Source: Spirochaetales bacterium
Lineage (GTDB): Bacteria; Spirochaetota; Spirochaetia; DSM-27196; SLST01
Reading direction: 5' to 3'
Assembly (NCBI GenBank): GCA_007130265.1
Contig: SLST01000507.1
Coordinates: 1 to 5,300, forward strand
DNA length: 5,300 bases
In this document: positions 1 to 5,300 of the stretch, in pieces
Numbering within the stretch: the first letter of the stretch is position 1
Layout: the number at the start of each line of letters is the position of its first letter
Translations under genes and position numbers: made by a program
Notes under the pieces: generated by a model
Seen by the model: only the letters and a program-made list of their open reading frames with translations
Told to the model about the DNA's origin: nothing
Database searches by the model: none

Positions 1-1
1 C

Positions 2-61
2 GCCTATACGCCGGATGCCGCGAGCGCCGCGGAGAAGGCTACCGAGCTCGTCTCGGCGTAG
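2..61 (+). CDS. C-terminal tail of a plus-strand gene, possibly a corrinoid-binding protein (partial)
   Basis: Only the last 19 codons and a TAG stop (59-61) are in the window, so the 5' part is missing. The tail reads AYTPDAASAAEKATELVSA. Its third codon positions are mostly G or C, as in the neighbouring genes, which supports real coding. The frame runs towards the AraC gene and stops 15 nt before that gene's stop codon, a normal convergent arrangement. From memory, corrinoid (B12-binding) proteins of methyltransferase systems often end in a similar way: a Gly-Ala-Asp-Gly-like stretch, then aromatic-x-Pro-Asp-Ala and an amphipathic Ala/Glu/Lys helix. The adjacent PocR-type regulator would fit that. 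This identity is a guess from 19 residues. No terminator with a T-tract follows the stop. Confidence 0.5.
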   Translation, partial: AYTPDAASAAEKATELVSA

Positions 62-76
62 ATCGTCCCGCCTCTC

Positions 77-1351
77 TTACGCTCCGCGATGGGCGCTCGG
101 CGTGGCGCCCATCAGCGAGCGGTATACCTTCGTGAAGTAGCTGTGGTCGCCGAACCCGGACCGGTGAGCGATTTCCTGCACCGGCAGGTCCGTCGACTGC
201 AGCAGCTCGCGTGCATGCTCGCATCGCACCCGGTTGAGATAGCTCACAAAGGTCTGTCCAATCTCATCGTGGAATACTCGGCTGAAGTGACTCGTGCTGA
301 GCCCCGCCGTCGCCGCGACCTCGGAGACGCGCAGCGGACGGTCGAAGTTCGTCCTTACGTGAGTGATCGCCCGCCGCAGCGCGCGCGCATGGCCAAGGTG
401 CGGCAGGTAGAAGATCAGGTCCGCGAACCGGCGCACGATACGCGCCATCCAGTAGGCGACGCCGTTGATGTCCGTCTGATGGTCGATCGCGTCCACGAAC
501 TGATAGTTCAGTCCAAAAACCTCCTCCGGGTCGGCTCCCTCGGTGAGTACCGCCCGGGAGAGAAGGACGATGAGCTCGCGGGCGCGCGTCTTCACCTTGT
601 CCATGGCCACGCCGGACGCCAGGAACACGTGGCTCAGCAGCTCGTTCAGCGTCCGTTGCGCGGCCCGGACATCGCCGGAGCGGATGTGGCTCAGCAGCAT
701 CGTCTCCTTCTCGACCGGATATGTCGGGTTTTCCGGGTCATCACCGTGGTTCTCGCGAACCGCCTTGAGATCCTGGATGTACTCGTTCATCCGCGACTGT
801 TGGCCGAGCGAGTCTTCGGCGTCTCGCAGGCTCACCGGATTTGTGCTGATCGCGAGCGTCAGCTGAAGCAGCAGCTCCGAATACGTGGTGACCGTCGCCG
901 GCGGCAGGCGAGGCACCCTCGAGAAGAGCGAGCGGAGGTCTTCGATTGCCGAGGGATCGCGGCTGCCGGAGTACCGTGGAAGCAACTCATCCTCGAAGAA
1001 ACCTTCCTCGTCGATCGTGAGCACCGGTCCCGCCACGAGCGCGCCGATCAGGCGGGCTTCGTCCATGACCGGAGAGGTCCAGTGGGTGAAGGCATTTTCG
1101 CACATGAAGACGCTGCGTCCGCCGAACCGGATCGACTCCTCCACCCACTTCAGGTGTCGGATCGCGTCGAGCTCCCGTCGCGCGACCGGATCACTGATCC
1201 TTCGGCAGAGCAGGCAGGGATACGCCTGCGGGGACTCGGGGTACCGGATCTTGCCGGTCCGGTCGAGCACGACGCATGGCACGCCGGTGACCTGGGTGAA
1301 CAGGCGCGCTTGTTCACCCGCGCGGCCGTCGAATATCGAAGATAGGACCAT
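77..1351 (-). CDS. AraC-family transcriptional regulator with N-terminal PocR-type sensory domain
   Basis: This is a 424-residue one-component regulator, expected to be cytoplasmic. Residues about 5-170 look like a PocR sensory domain (a PAS-like small-molecule sensor named after Salmonella PocR). Visible marks are TGVPCVVLD near 22-30, the CxxC at Cys46/Cys49, Cys84, and GALVAGPV near 103-110. Residues about 210-320 form a helical linker of the kind seen in YesN-like AraC proteins (HIRSGDVRAAQRTLNELLS). Residues about 325-424 are the AraC DNA-binding unit with two helix-turn-helices: VSEVAATAGLSTSHFSRVF at 342-360 and VQEIAHRSGFGDHSYFTKVY at 391-410, followed by MGATPSAHR. The ATG at 1351 is the furthest upstream start, because an in-frame TGA lies one codon further up (1357-1355). 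There is no recognisable ribosome-binding site, but an extended -10 element ends 6 nt upstream. It is the last gene of the minus-strand array. The ligand and targets are unknown; the convergent plus-strand gene is one candidate target. Confidence 0.93.
   Translation of the reverse strand: MVLSSIFDGRAGEQARLFTQVTGVPCVVLDRTGKIRYPESPQAYPCLLCRRISDPVARRELDAIRHLKWVEESIRFGGRSVFMCENAFTHWTSPVMDEARLIGALVAGPVLTIDEEGFFEDELLPRYSGSRDPSAIEDLRSLFSRVPRLPPATVTTYSELLLQLTLAISTNPVSLRDAEDSLGQQSRMNEYIQDLKAVRENHGDDPENPTYPVEKETMLLSHIRSGDVRAAQRTLNELLSHVFLASGVAMDKVKTRARELIVLLSRAVLTEGADPEEVFGLNYQFVDAIDHQTDINGVAYWMARIVRRFADLIFYLPHLGHARALRRAITHVRTNFDRPLRVSEVAATAGLSTSHFSRVFHDEIGQTFVSYLNRVRCEHARELLQSTDLPVQEIAHRSGFGDHSYFTKVYRSLMGATPSAHRGA
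88..113. repeat. Perfect 9-bp inverted repeat (hairpin) in the 3' end of the AraC gene
   Basis: GATGGGCGC at 88-96 is exactly inverted as GCGCCCATC at 105-113, around an 8-nt loop (97-104). It lies 27 nt beyond the stop of the plus-strand gene and just inside the 3' end of the AraC coding region, where it encodes MGATPSAH. The stem is GC-rich and could fold in RNA from either strand. No T-tract follows on either side, so it is not a canonical intrinsic terminator. The codons for the conserved Met-Gly-Ala-Thr-Pro-Ser segment may have produced it by chance. Confidence 0.4.
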
Positions 1352-1357
1352 GCATCA

Positions 1358-1386
1358 ATAATACCAAGGCAGCAGAATTTTGCCAC
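1358..1386 (-). promoter_or_regulatory. Candidate extended -10 promoter for the AraC/PocR gene, with a leaderless start
   Basis: On the minus strand, GTGGCA (1386-1381) matches the sigma-70 -35 consensus at four of six positions. After a 17-nt spacer comes TATTAT (1363-1358), which matches the -10 at five of six. The three bases before it, TGG, give the TGn extended -10 signature. The last -10 base is followed by six nt and then the A of the ATG at 1351, the usual distance to a transcription start. The message would therefore begin at or next to the start codon. The absence of a Shine-Dalgarno sequence fits this. The call rests on pattern only and assumes a house-keeping sigma factor with ordinary preferences. 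Confidence 0.4.
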
Positions 1387-1391
1387 GAGGC

Positions 1392-2054
1392 TCAGATGAG
1401 CTCGCAGACCGGCTGCTCGAGTTCCTGTTCGAGCCAGCCCCGCATGCGGTAGAGGGCGGACCTCGCCTCCGCAGACCGGTTGTGGCGCATGTCCGGCGAG
1501 GCGAACGGATCGATATTGGTCACAGGCCGGATTTCAGCGAGATACGACTCGGTGACGCGTCGGTTGAAGTCGTTGGGCATGAACTGGTAGTCGAAGAAGC
1601 CCGACAGCGCGCGAATGAAGCAGGCGTACTTCGTCCTTACATCCGGGTAGCGGGCGATCTGCCCGCGGTGCCGGTGGAACTGTTCGTCGAACGCGGTGAG
1701 CGCGGACTCTGCGCGACCGGGGTACCGGCGCGCCTCGTCCACCGCGCGCGCGAAGGCCCGCCTGCACGCATCCGGGAGCTCACGGTCGTCGAGCTCGATC
1801 CGCGGGAGATGGGCCTTGTACCGGTAGACAGCGGCGAGCACGCGTCGGCGCGGCTCGTGGCCTCCGGCCTCCGGCTCGAGTAGTCTTCCAAGCGCCTCGT
1901 GGTAGTGCTCCTGGAGCCTGATGAAACGATCCGCGTCGATCGCGCCAAGATCGGGGTGCGTCCGCTTGGCGAGCGCCCGGAAGAGCTCCTTCAGCGCATC
2001 GGGCCCGGCATCGGCGTGCGTTTCAAGGTAGGTGAGAAACGGATTGAGATCCAT
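1392..2054 (-). CDS. J-domain-like protein with an unrecognised C-terminal region
   Basis: This is a 220-residue soluble protein with no signal peptide or membrane segment. Residues about 18-60 resemble the core of a J-domain: helix II LKELFRALAKRT, then the His33-Pro34-Asp35 motif that in DnaJ-family proteins stimulates Hsp70 ATPase, then a helix-III-like stretch DADRFIRLQEHYHEALGRLL. Helix I is short and atypical (NPFLTYLET). Residues about 65-220 are rich in Arg, Glu and aromatic residues and match no family I recognise. There are no Gly/Phe-rich or zinc-finger regions, so it is not a canonical DnaJ. If functional, it may be a specialised J-protein that recruits DnaK to a particular client. 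The ATG at 2054 lies 11 nt after the cNMP gene stop, with only a weak AGAG (2067-2064) as a possible ribosome-binding site, so translational coupling is likely. The CDS is certain, the J-domain assignment good, and the role unknown. Confidence 0.85.
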   Translation of the reverse strand: MDLNPFLTYLETHADAGPDALKELFRALAKRTHPDLGAIDADRFIRLQEHYHEALGRLLEPEAGGHEPRRRVLAAVYRYKAHLPRIELDDRELPDACRRAFARAVDEARRYPGRAESALTAFDEQFHRHRGQIARYPDVRTKYACFIRALSGFFDYQFMPNDFNRRVTESYLAEIRPVTNIDPFASPDMRHNRSAEARSALYRMRGWLEQELEQPVCELI

Positions 2055-2065
2055 CAGGCATCGCT

Positions 2066-2539
2066 CTATCGCGGCATGTGCGCGATCATGTCGTTGGCAA
2101 GGCGCAGTCGTCGGCTGATCTCCCGGGCGAGGTTCATGACGAGAAGCGCGTAGGTCTTCATGTCGACCTTGGAGACCTTATAGAGATCGCGGTTCGAGAG
2201 CGAGAGCGTTTCCGTCCGCTCGAGCGCGCGAACGGTCGCGGCGCACGGCTGGATGTCGATCAGCTCCATCTCGCCGAACGTGTCTCCAGGCCCAAGCGCC
2301 ATGAGCCGTCGCCGGCCCGCCGTCGCTCCGTTCCCCACGACTTTGAGGATCTCGACGGCGCCGGACTCGATGAAGTAGATGCGGTCGTTCACGTCACCTT
2401 CGTTGATGATGCAGGTCCCGGCGTCGAAGTGCATGAACCGGATGAACGGTCTGATGAGCTCGAACGCGTCGGCGGTCACGCCACCAAAGAGCGAGCATCG
2501 TTTCAGTTGTCCGAACTCGAGCGCATGCGGAGCGTCCAC
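2066..2539 (-). CDS. Stand-alone cyclic-nucleotide-binding (CRP-like) domain protein without a DNA-binding domain
   Basis: This 157-residue protein is a single cNMP-binding-type beta-roll with a C-terminal helix. The family signature is clear: LFGGVTADAFELI near 17-29, NEGDVNDRIYFIESGAVEILK at 46-66, and LGPGDTFGEMELID at 82-95, the start of the phosphate-binding cassette. The position normally held by the Arg that contacts the cyclic phosphate (consensus P-R-x-A-T) is Cys99 here (PCAATV), so ordinary cAMP or cGMP binding is doubtful. The chain ends in a long helix (about 124-153) with no helix-turn-helix, so it probably works through protein partners or as a regulatory subunit. The GTG at 2539 is the furthest upstream in-frame start, since a TGA sits at 2545-2543. 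GAGG at 2544-2541 is too close to act as a normal ribosome-binding site. It lies between citrate synthase and the J-like gene, and is probably coupled to the latter. Confidence 0.88.
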   Translation of the reverse strand: MDAPHALEFGQLKRCSLFGGVTADAFELIRPFIRFMHFDAGTCIINEGDVNDRIYFIESGAVEILKVVGNGATAGRRRLMALGPGDTFGEMELIDIQPCAATVRALERTETLSLSNRDLYKVSKVDMKTYALLVMNLAREISRRLRLANDMIAHMPR

Positions 2540-2545
2540 ACCTCA

Positions 2546-2574
2546 ATCATAGCGGGCCGCGCGTCGGTTATCCA
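2546..2574 (-). promoter_or_regulatory. Candidate promoter for the cNMP-domain gene, with a leaderless start
   Basis: In the 41-nt gap after citrate synthase, the minus strand carries TGGATA (2574-2569; four of six -35 matches), a 17-nt spacer and TATGAT (2551-2546; five of six -10 matches). Six nt separate the -10 from the GTG at 2539, so transcription would begin on or beside the start codon. This geometry is the same as that seen upstream of the AraC gene. It could uncouple the cNMP and J-like genes from the TCA genes. It is a pattern match only. Confidence 0.33.
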
Positions 2575-2580
2575 GCAGAA

Positions 2581-3717
2581 CTATCGCTCCTCAATGGGAA
2601 CGAGCGGTCGATGATCGGAACCCACGTACGCCGCCTTCGGCCGGTAGATCCGGTTGTCGACGCGCTGCTCGAGGATGTGGCTGAGCCACCCCGGCGCACG
2701 AGCGATGGCAAACACCGGAGTGAACAGCCGCGTCGGGATCCCCAGCATGCGGTATACTGCACCCGAGAAGAAGTCGACGTTCGGGTAGATGGGCTTGCCC
2801 TTCTCCTCCATCCGCTCTCTGAAGGCCGACTCGACCTCCTTGAGGATCTCGCAGGCGTTGCGATCGTTCTTCATCTCCGAGAGCTCTTCGAGGTACCCCT
2901 CGATCACGATGGCTCGGGGGTCCTTCGCGCGGTACACCCGGTGCCCCATGCCCATGACTTTCTTCTTCTCGTCGAGTGCCTTGTTCACCCAGTCGCGAGC
3001 CGCCTGCGGCGTTCCTATCTCGTCGACCATATCCATGACCTTCTCATTCGCCCCGCCATGCAGTGACCCGAACAGCGCACCCACCGCGGCGGAAATCGAG
3101 CAGTAGCAGGTGGACATCGTGCTCGCGACCACGCGCGCGGTGAAGGTGCTCGCGTTGAAGCTGTGCTCCGCGTGGAGGATCAGCGCCTTGTCCATGATCT
3201 CGCCTTCGACCGGATCGGGCTCCTCTCCTCGCAGCATGTAGAGGAAGTTCGCGCCGTGCGACAGGTCCTTGCGAGGGGGCAGGTACTCCTTTCCCTCCTG
3301 AACCCGCTGGTAGGTGGCCACGACGGTCGCCATCTCGGCGAGCTGGTGGAGCGTGTCGCGGCAGTTGCAGTGCGGACCGTGATGGATCTTGTGCTCGACG
3401 TAGCTCGAAAGGTACGAGATGACCGACTGCAGCAGCTCCATGGGGTGCGCCTTCTTCGGGAAGTCCTTGATCATGTTGATCACCGGTTGCTTCAGCTCGC
3501 GCGCGTTGCGCATCTTCGCGGAGAATACGGCGAGCTGCTCACGCGTGGGCAGCTCGCCGTAGAGAAGCAGGTAAGTCACCTCTTCGAAGGTGCAGTGCTC
3601 TACGAGGTCCGTAATCGAGTAGCCCATGTAGTAGAGCCGACCCTGTTCGCCGTCTATCTTGCAGATCCTGCTCTCCGCCGCGATTACGCCCTCGAGTCCC
3701 TTTGCGAATTCTGCCAT
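2581..3717 (-). CDS. gltA: Citrate synthase (short, dimer-type)
   Basis: It condenses acetyl-CoA and oxaloacetate to citrate, the entry step of the TCA cycle, in the cytoplasm. The 378-residue length matches the compact citrate synthases of Gram-positive bacteria and archaea rather than the roughly 430-residue E. coli hexamer type. The catalytic triad is visible: His220 in GSLHGGANE, His259 in MGMGHRVYR and Asp315 in PNVDFFSG. The family segments LSHGANFLYML (152-162) and the HAEHSFNAST stretch (182-191) are also present. Residues 109-119 (HKIHHGPHCNC) form an unusual His/Cys cluster where related enzymes usually have an acidic, unstructured loop, and Cys204 and Cys206 lie close to the active-site helix. 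A methylcitrate synthase role is possible, since the two share this fold, but the neighbouring sucB and lpdA favour citrate synthase. The ATG at 3717 has GAGG at 3725-3722 as a ribosome-binding site and starts 16 nt after the lpdA stop. Confidence 0.95.
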   Translation of the reverse strand: MAEFAKGLEGVIAAESRICKIDGEQGRLYYMGYSITDLVEHCTFEEVTYLLLYGELPTREQLAVFSAKMRNARELKQPVINMIKDFPKKAHPMELLQSVISYLSSYVEHKIHHGPHCNCRDTLHQLAEMATVVATYQRVQEGKEYLPPRKDLSHGANFLYMLRGEEPDPVEGEIMDKALILHAEHSFNASTFTARVVASTMSTCYCSISAAVGALFGSLHGGANEKVMDMVDEIGTPQAARDWVNKALDEKKKVMGMGHRVYRAKDPRAIVIEGYLEELSEMKNDRNACEILKEVESAFRERMEEKGKPIYPNVDFFSGAVYRMLGIPTRLFTPVFAIARAPGWLSHILEQRVDNRIYRPKAAYVGSDHRPLVPIEER

Positions 3718-3733
3718 TTTTCCTCGTACTCCC

Positions 3734-5140
3734 CTATGCGTGTATTGCCCGCTTGTCGACCGCCATCGCGGCCTCTTTGACTGCCTCGGTCAGAGTCGGG
3801 TGCGCGTGGACCGTTCGGGCGATGTCCTCCGCGCTGCCTCCGAACTCCATGACCGTCACGATCTCACTGATGAGATCGCTTGCCCACGGACCGACGATGT
3901 GGGCCCCGAGGACGCGATCGGTCGTTTCCTCCGCGAGGATCTTCACGAAGCCGTATGCAGCGCCCATCGCCTGCGCCCTGCCGTTCGCCGCGAAGTTGAT
4001 CGAACCGCTGCGGTACGCAGTCTCGGCCTCTTTGAGCTCATCTTCGCTCGCCCCAACGCACGCCGCCTCGGGCCAGGTGTACACGACCCCCGGGATCGTC
4101 TCGTAGCTCATCTGTCCCGGCTTGCCGGCGAGCACCTCTGCGACGGCGACGCCCTCATCCTCGGCCTTGTGAGCGAGCATCGGGCCGTGGATCAGATCGC
4201 CGATCGCGTAGACCCCCGGCACGCTCGTGGCAAAGTGGTCGTCGACGACGATGCGAGCGCTCTTCTCGTTGGTCGTGATGCCAAGGGTGTCGACGCCCAG
4301 GCCATCATAGTACGGTCGGCGGCCCACGGCAACAAGCACGCGGTCGGCCGGGAGCTCCGACGATTCGCCGTTCTTGTCCTCGACCGCGACCTTCTTCCTG
4401 CCCTTCGAGCCCGAGATACCGGTGACCTTCTCTCCGAGTCTGAACTCGATGCCCTGTTTGCCGAGCTCGCGCCGCAGGGCTTTCGAGACCTGCGCATCCC
4501 ATCCCGGCAGTATCTCTCCCATGATCTCCACAACCGTGACGCGAGACCCGAGCCTCGCCCAGACGCTTCCGAGCTCGAGGCCGATCGCCCCTGCTCCCAC
4601 GACGACGAGGTGCTCCGGGACCTTCTCGAACTCGAGCGCCTCGGTCGAGGAGACCACGGTCGTACCGTCGAACTTCAGGAACGGCAGCTCGATTGGAACG
4701 CTTCCGGTCGCGAGGACGATCGAGTCCGCCTCGTACTCGGTCTCACCCTCAGCGCCGGCCACGCGGACCTTCCCGTCGCCCTCCAGTCGGCCGGTTCCTC
4801 TGAGAACCGTGATCTTCTTCGCCTTCATCAGGCCCTTGAGCCCGCCCACCATCTTCTCGACGACGGAGCGCTTTCGCTCGTGCATCTTCTCCAGATCGAG
4901 CTTTGGTTTGTTCACCAGGATGCCGTGATCGGCGAGCTCGCCGGTCGTCTTCGCGTAGAGCTCGCTCGAATCGAGCAGAGCCTTCGACGGGATGCATCCC
5001 ACGTTCAGGCAGGTTCCTCCGAGCGTCTCGCGCTGCTCCACGATCGCCGTGGAGAGCCCGAGTTGCGCGGCGCGCAACGCCGCGACGTATCCTCCCGGCC
5101 CGCCGCCTACGACGAGCACATCGAACTTCGTGTCTGCCAC
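3734..5140 (-). CDS. lpdA: Dihydrolipoyl dehydrogenase (E3)
   Basis: This flavoprotein reoxidises the dihydrolipoyl group of E2 and passes electrons to NAD+ in the 2-oxoglutarate dehydrogenase complex, and often in the pyruvate complex as well. The 468 residues are full length. Visible features in order are the FAD-binding GGGPGG (12-17), the redox disulfide Cys44-x4-Cys49 in GGTCLNVGCIPSK, the NAD-binding GAGAIGLELG (182-191), the second FAD motif YAIGD (311-315), and the C-terminal catalytic His447 with Glu452 in HAHPTLTE. No key residue is missing. The start is the GTG at 5140, with AGGAG at 5150-5146 five nt upstream. An overlapping ATG at 5142 is out of frame and gives only a short peptide. 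It lies 14 nt after sucB and 16 nt before citrate synthase, so these three are very likely one transcript. Confidence 0.97.
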   Translation of the reverse strand: MADTKFDVLVVGGGPGGYVAALRAAQLGLSTAIVEQRETLGGTCLNVGCIPSKALLDSSELYAKTTGELADHGILVNKPKLDLEKMHERKRSVVEKMVGGLKGLMKAKKITVLRGTGRLEGDGKVRVAGAEGETEYEADSIVLATGSVPIELPFLKFDGTTVVSSTEALEFEKVPEHLVVVGAGAIGLELGSVWARLGSRVTVVEIMGEILPGWDAQVSKALRRELGKQGIEFRLGEKVTGISGSKGRKKVAVEDKNGESSELPADRVLVAVGRRPYYDGLGVDTLGITTNEKSARIVVDDHFATSVPGVYAIGDLIHGPMLAHKAEDEGVAVAEVLAGKPGQMSYETIPGVVYTWPEAACVGASEDELKEAETAYRSGSINFAANGRAQAMGAAYGFVKILAEETTDRVLGAHIVGPWASDLISEIVTVMEFGGSAEDIARTVHAHPTLTEAVKEAAMAVDKRAIHA

Positions 5141-5154
5141 ATGAACTCCTTATC

Positions 5155-5300
5155 TCAAACGCCGAGCAGAAGGCGAGTCGGGTCCTCGACGAGGTCCTTG
5201 ATGCGGCCAAGGAAGAGCACCGCCTCGCGGCCGTCGATCATCCGGTGGTCGTAGGTCAGCGCGAGGTACATCATCGGCCGGACGGCCACCTCGTCGCCGA
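5155..5300 (-). CDS. sucB: Dihydrolipoyllysine succinyltransferase, E2 of 2-oxoglutarate dehydrogenase (C-terminus only)
   Basis: The last 47 codons and a TGA stop (5157-5155) are in the window; the lipoyl and E1/E3-binding domains lie beyond the right edge. The visible segment is the end of the catalytic acyltransferase domain, with RPMMYLALTYDHRMIDGREA and the closing EDPTRLLLGV. The DHRxxDG motif holds the catalytic His and Asp that transfer succinyl from lipoamide to CoA. The RPMMYLAL and IDGREAVLFL wording, and the EDPTRLLL ending, are typical of SucB rather than of pyruvate or branched-chain E2 proteins. lpdA follows directly and supplies E3; sucA (E1) is expected upstream, outside the window. 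Confidence 0.93.
   Translation of the reverse strand, partial: GDEVAVRPMMYLALTYDHRMIDGREAVLFLGRIKDLVEDPTRLLLGV

Noticed and set aside
42..56. Small hairpin CCGAG/CTCGG near the left edge as a terminator for the minus-strand array
   Set aside because: It has only five base pairs, no T-tract on either strand, and lies within the plus-strand coding tail.
89..1345. Plus-strand open frame of 418 codons opposite the AraC gene
   Set aside because: The minus strand encodes a clear PocR/AraC protein with recognisable motifs, while this frame gives an Arg-rich low-complexity product typical of antisense frames in GC-rich DNA.
1352..1391. Terminator in the gap between the J-like and AraC genes
   Set aside because: Only a weak GGCA/TGCC pairing around an A/T loop is present, with no stable stem. 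The gap is better explained by promoter-like elements.
2505..2550. ATG at 2550 as a start for the cNMP protein
   Set aside because: It is out of frame with the domain and gives only about 15 codons before a stop. The GTG at 2539 is in frame.
2078..2614. Plus-strand open frame opposite the cNMP gene
   Set aside because: The opposite strand carries the cNMP-binding signature, and this frame has no motifs or ribosome-binding site.
3659..5254. Plus-strand open frame of 531 codons opposite lpdA
   Set aside because: It is antisense to an intact dihydrolipoyl dehydrogenase with all catalytic motifs. The product is Arg/Asp/Leu-rich with no family features.

Overview
This window is ordinary-looking GC-rich bacterial chromosome. 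GC is high at third codon positions, and long spurious antisense reading frames are common as a result. The phylum cannot be fixed from sequence alone. Nothing resembles an IS element, CRISPR array, tRNA or rRNA.

Almost all of the window is one minus-strand array, read from right to left. (1) The last 47 codons of sucB, the E2 succinyltransferase of the 2-oxoglutarate dehydrogenase complex, lie at the right edge. (2) lpdA, the E3 dihydrolipoyl dehydrogenase, follows after 14 nt. (3) A short-type citrate synthase follows after 16 nt. (4) A stand-alone cyclic-nucleotide-binding-type domain protein with no DNA-binding domain follows after 41 nt. (5) A 220-residue protein with an HPD-bearing J-domain-like N-terminus and an unrecognised C-terminus follows after 11 nt. 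(6) An AraC-family regulator with an N-terminal PocR-type sensory domain follows after 40 nt. At the extreme left edge, the C-terminal tail of a plus-strand gene converges on the AraC gene, leaving 15 nt between the two stop codons.

The first three genes form a coherent TCA-cycle block: citrate synthase plus E2 and E3 of 2-oxoglutarate dehydrogenase. E1 is probably upstream, outside the window. The next three look like a signalling or accessory group that may be partly co-transcribed with the TCA genes. The two larger gaps (before the cNMP gene and before the AraC gene) each hold a promoter-like -35/-10 pair whose -10 ends exactly 6 nt before the start codon. Neither gene has a well-placed Shine-Dalgarno sequence, so leaderless or near-leaderless internal transcripts are a reasonable hypothesis.

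I found no clear, wholly new multi-gene system. The points most worth a second look are the two possible leaderless promoters, the J-domain-like protein with an unknown C-terminus, the stand-alone cNMP domain lacking the usual phosphate-binding Arg, the His/Cys cluster in citrate synthase, and the possible link between the PocR regulator and a corrinoid-protein-like neighbour.
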